Shown here: positions 22,608 to 32,974 of the stretch, one piece after another
Position numbering within the stretch: position 1 is the first letter of the stretch
How the letters are laid out: each line of letters opens with the position of its first letter
DNA from: Leucosporidium creatinivorum
Lineage: Eukaryota; Basidiomycota; Microbotryomycetes; Leucosporidiales; Leucosporidiaceae
Length of the DNA stretch: 64,000 nt
Assembly: GCA_001600635.1 (NCBI GenBank)
Contig: BCKL01000020.1
Coordinates: 310,001 to 374,000 of the forward strand
Direction: 5' to 3'
Program-made: the position numbers and the translations under genes
The notes under the pieces: generated by a model
What the model was told of the DNA's origin: nothing
The model's database searches: none
What the model saw: the letters and a program-made list of their open reading frames with translations, nothing else

Positions 22608-23377
22608 TTCGGCGAAGGGGTTCAGCTCGGCGTTTCGGTTAACGGGGAGATCAGGGTAGAGGTGTGGCTGTGCAGATGAGGAAGGGTCAGCTCACGGCCC
22701 TTGCTCTCGTCTTCTGTAGCAGTTCGGTCTCTTCACAGGTCGAAATGTTCGCCAGCAGCAAGCTCGAGCCTCCCTCTCGCGTTTTCCGGCGTGCACTTCT
22801 CTCTGATCACCTCCGAGCAGCACCCCATCCTCTCCTGATCATCAAACAGCGTGTGGAACTCCCCTTAGCAGCAATTGTCGACTCCGAGCAGCAACTTCCG
22901 AGCGTCTCGTCTCAGCACAGCGAGCGTCTCCCTTCTCCTTGAGCTACCAACGACGGGCGATCCAGCAGCGGCGAGCGAAGAGGCGAGGTGTAAAGAGGTG
23001 TACGAGTGAGCTGTAGTCCTGTCCTAGCTGAGCGAGCTGTCGAAGCGGGCGAATCGAGTGAGGCGAGCAAGCGGATGGCGGGAGAGCAAGGAGCAGTCAG
23101 ACGTTTGAGCAGCTCGGGGTTCGAGAGGGGAGAGGGGTGTCAGTATTGAGAATGAGTCTCTCAGGGCTGCAGAGATGTTGTAGAGTCGTTTGAGCACCAC
23201 TCTTCGCTTCTGCACCTCGGTAGCCCTACGCCGAAGCCCCCCTCGACCGAGCTCTCCTTCGTCGATTGGCTGCCCTCCCTCTCTTTCTCTCCCACTTCTC
23301 GCTCGTTTCGCGGCTTCGTGTCTCAACTCGTCTATAGGAGTAATGATATTATATTGTCCTCTCCTCCTCGCCTCAAT
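22608..23377 (-). promoter_or_regulatory. A3 leader, and end of the left arm next to the DnaJ gene
   Basis: Homologous to the A4 leader 26690-27310, including a likely 5' untranslated intron ending in CTGCACAG just ahead of the coding exon. From about 23170 to the DnaJ stop at 23378 I see unique sequence without a gene. Confidence 0.45.
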
Positions 23378-25084
23378 CTACTGCTGATGGCAGCTCGGCC
23401 TTCCATCATCCTCATCCTCATACTCGTCGTCGCTCTCTGTCGGTCGTGTGGAGTAGCCGTGGTGCTGTTGGTCAAGTAATCAGAGAGTACGTACAAAGGT
23501 CAGTCAACGACCTCGGCAAGAGTGGAACAGCCAGCAGGGAAACGCGAGCGACTCACCTCATCCTCCCCCTTCCGTCCCTCGACCAGCACCACCTCATCCG
23601 TCTCCTCCGGTCCCTCCACATCCTCCCTCTTCCCCGGCAGTAACTCCTCAAGCAAACTCACACCCCCCTCCCCACGGACTTTCAACGCCCACTCCTCATC
23701 CGGCATCTCGACCTCGACGCTCAATCTCAAATCCCCCCTCTCTCCCTTCCTCCACATCCCCTCTCCCTTCACCAGGACCTCATCACCACTTTTCAACACG
23801 CGCCACCCTTTTTCGCCTGGGGCGGGTTGGTGCACACGTAGACCTCGGCCGTCTAGGTGGAGGAGGATTAGGCGGGAGAAGCCGAGGAGGGATTCCGAGA
23901 GGGTTAGGGAGAGGGTGGTGGACAGGTTGGCGGGGAAGGAGGGGCCGTGGGGAGAGGGAGTGAGGGTGAAGGTGCTGTGGGGTGTTAGGACGAGGTGGAT
24001 GTGCAGGTCGCCGGGGGAGGAGGAGTCGGGCTGTTGGAAGTTCGGCGGAGAGGGTCAGCGAGGGTGGGAGAGGGAAGGCAACGAGGGAGGAGATGAGAGA
24101 GAAACCGTACAGATTCGTCCCCCTCGCCCTTCAACACGATCTTCTCCCCCGGCAAGCTCCCTCGTTCAACGAAGAAGTCAATCTTCTTCTTCTCCTTTGT
24201 CGACCTCGCTCCCTGGCATTTCTTGCAGCTGTTCGTACAGAGAGACAGAGAGAGAGAGAGAGAGAGTCAGTGAGTGCTATAAAGGGTATCGAAGTGTCCA
24301 AAAACGAGAGCCCAACTCACTGATCCTGACTCCTCACCGAGTAGCCCGAGCCATCGCAATTCGGGCACTCGACCGGGACCCTCGTCATATAAGGGCCCAT
24401 CTGCCTCAACGCATGGACCTGACCTGCTCCTCTGCATTTTATGCACGTTCGGCGTTGAGCGCGGGGTTTAGCTCCGGTCCTAGAGAGATCATCGAGGGCG
24501 AAGGGTCAGCTCTCCTCTCCGCCGAGCACCGAGAAAGAGAGGAAGAAGGAGGGAGAGGACGAACCCTTTGCAACCCCCGCAGGTCCGTGTACGCTCCACG
24601 GCAATAGCCTTCTCCTTCCCCATGTACAACTCCTCCAACGAGACGTTGAACTCGACCTCACTCGGCCTAGTCTGAGTCTTCTGCCTCTTCTGGTGTCCTG
24701 CTCCTCCTCTCGGCGGCGGTGGTCCTCCGCCGAACATGTTGGCGAATAGGTCATCCATGAAGTCCTCTCCCCCTCCTCCTCCCATCCCCCCATTCCTCCC
24801 TTCAGCCCCAAAGGCGTCGTAGCTCTCCCTCTTCTCCGGATCGCTCAGCACCTCATAAGCCGCTTGGATCTGCTGGAATTTCGTGGCGTCTGCTCCCGGG
24901 GCAAGTTTGTCCGGGTGGTGGATTAGACAGAGGCGGCGGTAGGATTTCTTGAGCTCTGAAGCCTGGACGAGGAGCGGAGAGGTGAGCTGGGAAAAGCCGC
25001 AGGTGGGAGAGACGGGGAGTAGGGAAGTACAGTGCAGTCGACGGAGACTTCTAAGGTTTCGTAATAGGCTGTTTCTACTACCAT
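23378..25084 (-). CDS. YDJ1: Class I DnaJ (Hsp40) co-chaperone, Ydj1 type
   Basis: Exons 25084-25031, 24962-24565, 24479-24321, 24228-24111, 24030-23557 and 23464-23378 close in phase and give 429 residues. The J domain (residues 5-68) has the HPD motif in [16 protein letters not shown] Gly-rich stretch ([11 protein letters not shown]) follows. Four zinc-finger motifs come next: [24 protein letters not shown] and CKKCQGAR. Then come the substrate-binding C-terminal domains. The protein ends in CHQQ, a fit to a CaaX box for farnesylation as in yeast Ydj1, so it is likely held on ER or other membranes as an Hsp70 partner. Its start lies 134 bases from that of the divergent C3HC gene. Confidence 0.9.
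24241..24267. repeat. GA microsatellite in a DnaJ intron
   Basis: A run of AG dinucleotides with one interruption lies inside the intron between the third and fourth exons of the DnaJ gene. It is probably variable in length and has no visible function. Confidence 0.8.
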
Positions 25085-25218
25085 TGTTGTGGCGAGAGAT
25101 GAGAGAGCTGAGCGGCGAGAAATATGGCGGAGGGCAAGGGGCGCGACGAAGAGCTCATAGGTTGACCTCTCGCTACAACCTTTGCTCGTATCTCGTCTCA
25201 GGTCGAATCGACTAGAGG

Positions 25219-26509
25219 ATGGTCTCACCAGCTACTGCTTCTACTGCTGCAGATCTGAGTGCTGGACGAGTTACCAAGCGCAAAGTGGAGGAAGCCATCC
25301 TCGCTTTAGACTCGTCTCTCAAACACCTCCCTCCTACACCCGCACTGAAGAAGAGGAAGCAGACTACCAAGTAAATAACCACCTCACTCTTCTGCTTATT
25401 CCTGCTCTTACTAACCTTGTAAATCGCTCCACAGCTCCCCGCTCATCTCGACCCCCCTCCTGCTCTCCCTCCTGCCCTCTTCCTCTTCCTCTCGCCCAGC
25501 AGCTCCTCCCGCCCCTCCACCCCCACCACCCACCTCCTACACCCCGCTCTCCCTCCCGCACCTCCTCCAGCGAATAGCCACCTACCGCCTCACCACCTAC
25601 TCGCTCCCTAAACCCCACTCGCTCCTTCCTCCTTCCCTAGCTCTAGGCGGGTGGATCAACGTCGGACCAGGCCGGGAACGCGTGCAATGTGTTACATGTG
25701 CCAAGGGGGTCGTTTTGAGCCCGCCGAGTGCGGGGGCAGGGGGGTGGGGAGGAGCGGTAGGGAGGAAATTGGAGGGGGAGTATGAGAGGTTAGTAGGGGG
25801 AGGAGGGGAGGCCCATGAAAAGAGTTGTCCGTGGAGGATGAGGAGGGGGAGTAGGGCCATGTATAAGGTCCAGGTCGGGGGGAGGAGGAAGGTCCTCACC
25901 GAGATTGGGGAGGGGGCGCGAAGGCTGAGTGGATTGAAGGGGATGAGAGTGAAGCTGGGTGAGGGGGTCATGGGAGAGAAAGAGTGGCAAGGGGTGAGGA
26001 AGGCTGTTAGGGAGGTGGAGGAGGGAGAGGGGACGGACGAGTTGAGCGAGGAGCTCGTCCTGCTCGCGCTCTTCGGGTGGGAGGTCCCCTCTCCTCCTCC
26101 GCCAACCACCACTACACCAACCACACCAATACCACCACCCATCCTCACCTGCCCGCTCTGCTCCCGCCAGTCCCTCACCTCTTCCTACCTTCCCTCCTCG
26201 GCGCCAAAAGAGAAGTCATTCAACCCCCTCACCTCCCACGCCCTCTTCTGCCCCTTCATCGACTCCTACGCCGGGACTATCCCCCCATCTCCTTCTCTCA
26301 CCACCTCGTCCTCTGCATCCCTCTCCTCCCTCGCAGCGCCGAGCAGGGCCGGGTGGAGGTTGAGAGTCGAAGCTATCCTCGGTGGGGCGGGCAGGAGAGC
26401 AGAGGGACGGGGAGGGGGAGAAGGAGAGCAAGGGGATGGAACGGAGAAGAGAGGTACGAGGGAGTTGTTGAGCTACGTCAGGGGGCTGTTGGGGCCGAAG
26501 GGGAGGTAG
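25219..26509 (+). CDS. C3HC-type zinc-finger protein, NIPA/Rsm1 family
   Basis: Exons 25219-25370 and 25435-26509 give 408 residues. The family signature is clear. A LLQRIATYRLTTYSLPKP stretch is followed by a GGWINVGPGRERVQCVTC element, then a His-Cys pair in EKSCPWR, forming the C3HC zinc site (about residues 90-200). A second Cys pair (CPLCSR) lies around residue 305, ahead of the HALFCPF motif. Fission yeast Rsm1 of this family acts in mRNA export, and human ZC3HC1/NIPA and yeast Pml39 sit at the nuclear pore basket. A similar role at the nuclear envelope is likely. It is the unique core of the inverted duplication together with the DnaJ gene. Confidence 0.75.
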
Positions 26510-27310
26510 GGTGGGTCGGCGGGGTGAGAGAGGGATGGGCGAGGGAGGGGTGTACGAGATGGAAGGAGTAGTCAGATATTGAGTATAAGTCAGTACAGCT
26601 GTCGGTGCTCAAGAGAGGTCAGACTTGAGAAGCGGGAGAGAAAGAGAGGGCGAGCAGCAAATCGGCGAAGGGGGAGTTCGAGGAGCTGGCGAAGGGCTGC
26701 AGGGTATCGGAGAGCAGGATGGTGCTCAATCGACTTTGGTACATCTCCACATCGCTCCGAGCCTCACTTTCCTCCCGACGCCCCTCTCCGCTCTCGAACC
26801 TTGACTTGCTCAAACGTCCGTTTGCTCCTTGCTCTCCCGCCATCCGCTTGCTCGCCTCACTCGAATCGCCCGCTTCGACAGCTCGCTCAGCTAGGACAAG
26901 ACTACAGCTCGCTGGTACACCTCTTTTACACCTCGCCTCCTCGCTCGCCGCTGCTGGATCGCCCGTCGGTCGAAGCTCGAGGACAAGAGAGACGCTCGCT
27001 CCGCTGAGAAGAGACGCTCGGAAGCTGCTGTTCGGAGTCGACGATTGCTGCTCAAGGTGAGTCGCACACGCTGTTTAATGATATCAGAGGATTTGGTGTT
27101 GCTCGGAGATGATCAGAGAGCAGTGCACGCCGGAAAACGAGAGAGGGAGGCTCCAACTGGCCGCTGGCAGGGTGTTCACGGTCGAGGGAGACTGACGCGC
27201 TACGAACAGGCGATAATATAACCTGAGAGCTGACCCTTCTCCTTCCGATAGCTACACCCCTCCCATCGCCTTCCCCTCGACCGAACGCCGAGCCCAACCC
27301 CTCCGCCGAA
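26510..27310 (+). promoter_or_regulatory. Right-arm inner end and leader of F-box gene A4
   Basis: Homology to the left arm starts near 26690. The leader carries a likely 5' untranslated intron 27057-27251 with a GCTGACC branch site and a GATAG acceptor. Sequence around 26760-27060 also matches the start of the window. No separate gene seen. Confidence 0.5.
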
Positions 27311-28497
27311 ATGGCCGTCATTCAAGACCTGCCGCCCGAGCTCCTCATTCGCATCCTGGAGTTTACAGAAACCGAACCACGATCGATCTTCATCTCCGAT
27401 TTTGAAGTGGTGCGCACAAGCCATCTAAGGACCGCCCTCGTCGCGAGAAGCTGGCGAGGTCCATCGCAAGCTCTCCTCTCATCAGGCTTCCAGGCGTACC
27501 CAAGCAGGACCTGGCAGCGATACCTTGAAGCACTTTTGGAGTCTGATGGGCCTCGTTTGAAGAGCCTGAAGCTATTGCAGCTACCCGGTGTACGCAATGA
27601 TGGTGCAAACTCGGCGGACCAGCTTGCGCTTCTTGCGCGGCAGCACGTCAGGCTACAGGGATTGCATGTGTACGGAGGAGTCCTCAAATTGAGTTCAGTC
27701 CACTGGCCACTCCTCCAAGGTAAGCCGCGGCGACTTAGTAGTCCCAAAGGCTCGGAGAGGTCACTGACTGGTGCTGCCACGTAGACCTTCAAAGCTTGAT
27801 GCTGGAGCACGGCATGGACACCACTGGCAGCTCGGGCCGCTTCTTGTCGCTGGAAATCCTTCGCTTCAGCACCGGATCCGGCTTGACCGAGGTCCCTTCC
27901 CTGCTTCTCCCCCTTTCTGCCATCGCGCCGCGACTCACTCACCTCGAGCTCAGGATCTACGACCCTCCCACCTCAGCATTTGATGGGCCTCTACAAGAAG
28001 TGGCTACCCAACTTCGCCACCTCCGACTTAGTTCTGCGACGCCCACGATTTGGAACTCTGGCTCGGAGTCGGACACCTTTTCGCTCCACGCATTCCTCTC
28101 CGCCTGCACGTCCCTCACGAGCCTCGACCTGCTCGACATCACCTCTTCCGATCTCTCATTTCTCTTGGGTTTCCTCTCGGCTCCTCTTGTACTTTTGAGG
28201 GTTGGTCTCAGCGGCGTTTCAAGCGGCGAGTCGGAGCAAAGGAAAGTCACTGCCGTCCTCAACGCCCTCCTCGCCAGTCCTCGGTTGTCAATGCTGAAAC
28301 GCTGGAGATTGTACGGAGCGGATATCTCCTCTGTAGGCGCGCTTAGGACTGTGCGCTGGTGGGAAGAGTGGAAGGAAGCCTGCCGAGCCCGAGGAATCGA
28401 GCCTCGCGGCGACGAGCGCTTCTTCACCGGTGAATCCTCTCCTCCGTCTACTGCGCAGTTACAGCTCGCTAACACCTATCGTTGATCTGCAGACTGA
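27311..28497 (+). CDS. F-box/leucine-rich-repeat protein, family A (A4)
   Basis: Exons 27311-27719, 27785-28429 and 28493-28497 close in phase and give 352 residues. The F-box (MAVIQDLPPELLIRILEF) is almost unchanged from A3, and the C-terminal block (WWEEWKEACRARGIEPRG) is likewise nearly identical. The leucine-rich repeats between differ strongly. Conserved ends around a variable middle are what one expects if the middle contacts changing targets. The gene reads open and is probably functional. Confidence 0.8.
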
Positions 28498-29463
28498 TCT
28501 CGGAGTTGCACAAGATGAATACCGGTGAGCTCAGAACGAGAAAGGCGAAGCCCGGCGATTCGGCGCTGACCTCTCTTCGCTTTTGCAGGCCGGAAAGAGG
28601 ACGGAGTGCTGTGCGGTAGCGGCGCTAGCTTTGAAGAACACTCTTGATGCTACTTCTGTGCGATGGAGCTTGCTGTTGTACCTTATCTCTGCGAGAGACC
28701 GGGAGCGAAGGGAAGGCTGGGAGCCGAGCACCTGTGAGATTCGACTGGCTGCTTCTTCGGCTCACAGGAGGCCAGTGACGCCGAGCTCGTGGCATCAGTT
28801 GTACGTGACTAGATTGAAGGAGACGAGGCGTAGCAAGCAGACGGCGTCAGAGCTCGGCAAAGGACTACCAGCTCGGCGAAGGAGAGAAGAGACGGAAGAG
28901 AGCTTCCAACGCTACAGCGGGTTTGCTATGCCATTCGATACAAGCTATTACAAATGAGCCTGCGATAGCTTTCTCAGCCATGGCAACCCTTTGCTCAAGT
29001 TCCCTTCCCCTTCGCTTAACGAGTCGACGAGTCCGCTCGCTTCCTGCTCTCCCTCCCGCCTCATCGTCTCGCTTCGTCAACCGCTCGTAGGGCTCGCACG
29101 GAAAGGCCACTCGGGACTAGGACATAGCCCACTACACCTCGCTCGACTTTAAACTCGTCGCTGCTCTCGCGTCACTCCCATCTCGAAGCTCGTGAGTCTT
29201 TCTTCGCGCATGGTAGTTCGGACGGGCTCAGAGAAGGCGGCGGAGGATGAGAGAGTCTAAAGCGACAGTCGGTGCTGCCTGGAAGCTGTTGTCCCCGAGA
29301 GGCGCAAGCCTGCTCGCCCACAGGGCCTACAGCTGTTTACCAGGAGGCTGTAGCTCTACCAGTTAACTATTTACACTCGGAGATCATCGCTGACCGCCTT
29401 GCTTCACAGCTACGCTCTCTACGCTCTCCATCGCCTTTCCCCTCCTTCTCCCTCTCCCTCGCC
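28498..29463 (+). promoter_or_regulatory. A-B spacer and B3 leader
   Basis: It contains the conserved block starting GCCGGAAAGAGG at about 28590 and a 5' untranslated intron of B3 at 29192-29409. The place where B1 and B2 have TATAAAG reads ATACAAG here (around 28940), so the TATA box is lost. The 3' untranslated intron of A4 keeps a good TTTTGCAG acceptor. Confidence 0.5.
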
Positions 29464-31029
29464 ATGCCTTACAACGGCCAGGCCGCTTCCTTATCGAATC
29501 CACCCCTCGAGCTCAAGGTGGAAATTCTACGTCCCTACGTCGGCGAGGAAAAGTACTACGACGACCTCTGCACGCTCCGCGCTCTCTCCCTCGTCGACTC
29601 GACCTTTCATCGGCTCGTGATCCCTACGCTGTGGCAGGTGAGTGTTGTGTAGGATAGGCTCAGCACTGTTCAGCTGTAAACAGGGTCGACCTATCCTGCT
29701 GCAGCATCTCTACTTGACCAACAAAACCCTCACAAGCCTGCTCGTCTGCGCCGCCGAGATCGCTCCTCGTCACGCTCTACACGTCAGGAAGGTCACCTTT
29801 GCGGACAACCTCGCTGCTTATCGCGACCCCGACTTCTATACGCCCCCGCCCATGCTTACGCCAGCCGAGATCGAGCCCATCTTCGACTTCTTGGACTCGT
29901 CCGAGGAGGAGCGCCGAGTGCTGGCCAGCGCTGAAGCTATCGATGGCGCCGTCCCGGTCGGTGGATTACTGGAGACCTACCTTCATGCTCGCATCATCCG
30001 ACAACTGCCCGCCGTCACCACGCTCGACGTCTACTATCAGCTCGATCGCAAGGACAAGCCCTACGAGCAGCTAGTCCATTCGCTCCGCCATCTCGCCCCT
30101 CATCTCCGTACGCTAAGGCTAACCTGCGACGAGGAGAAGAGGGTCGACGTCAATTGTCGTGAGCGGATGCGTTGGACTGGCTCGCGCCCTTCACCGAGGT
30201 GGAGTCGCTCTGGTTCTCCTTTCAGGAGCACGAGGACTACGACTACGGCTACTCAACTGTGTCCACAACCCTCGCTCCCCATGCTCTCGTCAACGCGCTC
30301 ACCGGCATGACCAAGCTCACAACCCTCCGGATCTTCACCGAAGCTTTGCTCTCGGAGGAGCTTGCGCGCGCCGACTGGAGCCGAGTCCCACTCGAGGTTG
30401 TCCAGATCGGCCTGGGACGACCGAAGGCATCGGACGAGGACCTCCACTCATCGTCCCTTCTCCCCCTCATCCGCCAAGTCGGCAAAACGCTCAGAGAGCT
30501 CCGCATTAGCGACTACCTCGAGGAGTGGCGACCCCCTCACGCTCACCCCTCTACTCGACCGCCTCCTCCTCCACTCGTCCTGCTCAACCTGCCCCATCTC
30601 AAGAAACTCCACCTCGACGTCCTCGACCTCGACTCCACCGGCGCCATCATCGCCTCCTTCGCCAACTGTCCCATCATGGACCTCACTCTCGATCGACTCG
30701 CCGTCACCACCCCCGCCACGGTGTTCGCTGCCTTCGCCAACGGAGGATGGAAGCCGACGCTCAAATATCTGCAAGTTCCCTACGACCGGTGGAAGCACTT
30801 CACTCAGCTTCAAGCCCTCGCCGTCGTGAATGGCGTGGCCGTCGAGATGGAAGACAGCTATGGCATGTACGGCCCTGAGGTTGAGGAGGCGGAGAGCAGC
30901 CCTGAGGGATACAGTGGTGACGAGGGTATTGATGGGCTGGTGGAGGACGATTTAATCTGGGATGAGCCGGGGCAGTGGGATGAGCATGCCGAGGAGCCGT
31001 CGGATTATGATGGCGAGGACAATTACTGA
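29464..31029 (+). pseudogene. F-box protein, family B, frameshifted copy (B3)
   Basis: Exon 1 is 29464-29637, the intron 29638-29704, and exon 2 runs to the TGA at 31027-31029. The F-box end is identical to B2. Near 30168 one base is missing relative to B1, so the frame that begins in exon 2 runs on out of register and the WLAPF and downstream repeats lie in another frame, open from 30172 to the end with an intact acidic tail. No GT-AG intron restores the frame here. Together with TATA loss this suggests a pseudogene, though the long open second half shows the damage is young. Confidence 0.75.
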
Positions 31030-31468
31030 GCTTGATGTGAGGGTCGAGGAAGGAGAGTAGATTTTCCTAGATTGAACAGATTATTTCGCAAGCTAGCGCA
31101 GCTCGAGCAAGACTGTAGGCTGGAGAGCGAGACGGAAAGCGGCTCGGCGCTCGGCGCTCGGCGCGCTTCACGAGCTGGCGATGTAGGGCTGTGAGGGTCA
31201 CGCAAGGCAGCTAGCAGCAGCAGGAGCCTTTCATTTAGCTTCCAATCCTCCCGAGTAGACTCTTAGTCCTCTCGCCAGCTCTGCAAGTCTGTGCGAAGCT
31301 GATCCTCCTCTCGCGCTCGCCCGGAGAGCTGCTTCATCTCTTCCCTCAACTTGCTCGCCTCGTCGCTCGCGTTTCTCGACCTCGCTACACTCGACTCTTA
31401 CTCGCTCTGTTCGCCTAGATTACCCATCTTCTTTCGTTGCATCCTCCTCTCGCAAAAGCACCAGCAAA
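31030..31468. other. Intergenic stretch after the F-box island
   Basis: About 440 bases with no homology to the left arm. It holds the B3 3' end and the promoter of the next gene. Nothing else is recognised. Confidence 0.4.
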
Positions 31469-32325
31469 ATGGACCCGGACGACTGGCTCAGCGCTGGATT
31501 CGAGGTGGACGACGACGAAGAGCCCGTTGCCAATGCGAGGGCAGAACGGATAGAAGCTGCTCGCAAGGCTGCTGCATCATACCAGGCCAAGCTGGAGGAG
31601 CCGAGGGTGCGTCTTTTCCCTACAGCTTCTCCTTCAGCACCTCAAGCTGACCTCGCCTGCTTTACAGTGGTTCATGGCCGAGAACGTACCAGTCATCAAG
31701 GAAGGAGCCAACCGACCCGACTTCTTCGTGATGCACCAGCTATACCTCGACGGCGAGTTTGAGGAGGTTCAGAAGAGGGCGCTCGCGCTCTTCGGTCGCG
31801 ACAGGAAGGGAGGCGCCGAGGACGTCGAGTTGATGGACATCTGCCTACGCTCCTGCTTGAAGTCGGGCCAGGAGATAGGCCCCGAGGTGCTGGAGCTGGC
31901 TCGAGGTTACGCGACGCGGGTGAGTTCGACCGCTTGCGCCGAGATTCGAAGGCTGATCTTGACGCTCTTCGAAACAGCCAACACACCCTTCCCTCGCCTT
32001 CAGCGCCTCCCGCGTCTTCGCTGCCGCCCCTTCGGACCTCATCACCCCACTCGAACCCCTCGAAGCCATCCTCGCGGCCCTCACTCGCCATTCCACCCTC
32101 GTCCCTTACCTCACCTGGCTCTCCAAACTCCTCGTTGAATCTCAGCCGTTGCTGTATGACGTCCTTCTTGAGCGCAAGCTGCAAGGTCGGGAAGCGGAGG
32201 TCGAAACAGCGCTCGACGGGCTCGGCCTGAGCGAGCAAGGGCGGAAGACGATGGAGAAGGTGCTGGGACTGAGCGGAGAGCCAGAAGAGGAAGAGGAGAC
32301 GGTCAGGGATGTGCGGAGTCTCTGA
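31469..32325 (+). CDS. Protein of unknown function, helical, TPR-like
   Basis: Exons 31469-31606, 31668-31919 and 31978-32325 close in phase and give 245 residues. The N-terminus is acidic (MDPDDWLSAGFEVDDDEE). The middle has helices that look like tetratricopeptide repeats (FFVMHQLYLDGEFEEVQKRA), and the C-terminus is a long helix ending in Glu-rich sequence. I do not recognise the family. It is convergent with the sugar transporter. Confidence 0.6.
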
Positions 32326-32974
32326 GCTGGTACGAGGGGCAGCTGTTAGAGCGGCTCGCTGCTCGGCGCTGGGATGGGAGGGGCGATCCGGCGATTGAGA
32401 CGACTGGACATCTTGAGGCGTTGTCGGGCAGCGACCTACATGCACCCAACTACCTACCTGCCGACTCAGACTTCCCTCCGTCGTCGCCATCTCTCGCCAG
32501 CCTATTCTCGGCGTAAATCCCTTCGCTGGTAAACCCACCGCCGCCTTCATCGCCACCTCTACCACCCTCTTCGAAGCACATCTCAAGTTTGAAGCTCCCT
32601 CTCCCCCTTGCGCTGCTGTATGCTGCTGTACAAAACTGGTTGGCATCAACTGGAGCACTCGGGCGTCGGCCGACGTCACGGATGGGGAGTTGGCACGTAG
32701 GAGGGATGAAGAGTGGCAGCGCTTGTTGTAGAAAGACACTGGCCACTGCATATTACCGCCTGAGCTATTTACGCAAGTCTGGAGATCGCGAGCCGCACCG
32801 CCTGTTCTCGCGGGATGTCTTTCGCCGAGCCTCACCGGAGAGGCTTGGCCAAATGCCTTGACAGCCTACAGACGATCACGTTTGATACGGAGAAACGATC
32901 TTCACCTCTTACTGAAGCTACCTTATGTACCCTCCTCCTTCCCCGACCTCCGTAGGCCCCTCGGCGACAATCCT
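32326..32974. other. Intergenic stretch between convergent genes
   Basis: About 650 bases between two stop codons. Short open frames exist but none has splice logic or a domain. Presumably untranslated ends. Confidence 0.4.

Larger units (their letters stand above)
18857..23170 (-). repeat. Left arm of the large inverted duplication (A3-B2 module)
   Basis: Read on the minus strand, the leader, A3, spacer and B2 correspond in order to 26690-31029 on the plus strand. Identity is uneven. The B part and its leader (about 18860-20720) are near-identical to 29210-31027, the spacer is roughly 80-90 percent, and the A genes are much more diverged. The inner ends near 23170 and 26690 are still recognisably homologous. 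The arms are about 4.3 kb and the unique core about 3.5 kb. Confidence 0.8.
26690..31029 (+). repeat. Right arm of the large inverted duplication (A4-B3 module)
   Basis: Plus-strand counterpart of 18857-23170. The B3 part with its leader (29210-31027) is near-identical to the left arm apart from a roughly 30-base indel in the leader and a few substitutions. Homology ends just past the B stop codons. The pattern fits an inverted duplication whose B half was later homogenised by gene conversion, or one that was duplicated in two steps. Confidence 0.8.

Noticed and set aside
24241-24267. GA runs (also at 63261-63305) as possible regulatory elements or splicing enhancers.
   Set aside because: They are simple microsatellites inside introns with no further support.
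18857-31029. The inverted duplication as the ends of a DNA transposon with the DnaJ/C3HC pair as cargo.
   Set aside because: The arms contain ordinary multi-exon F-box genes, the core holds housekeeping genes, and no transposase or target-site duplication is visible.
31696-32835. A minus-strand open frame of 379 codons over the gene at 31469-32325.
   Set aside because: The plus-strand exons close in phase and look protein-like; the minus frame is Arg/Ser-rich shadow sequence.
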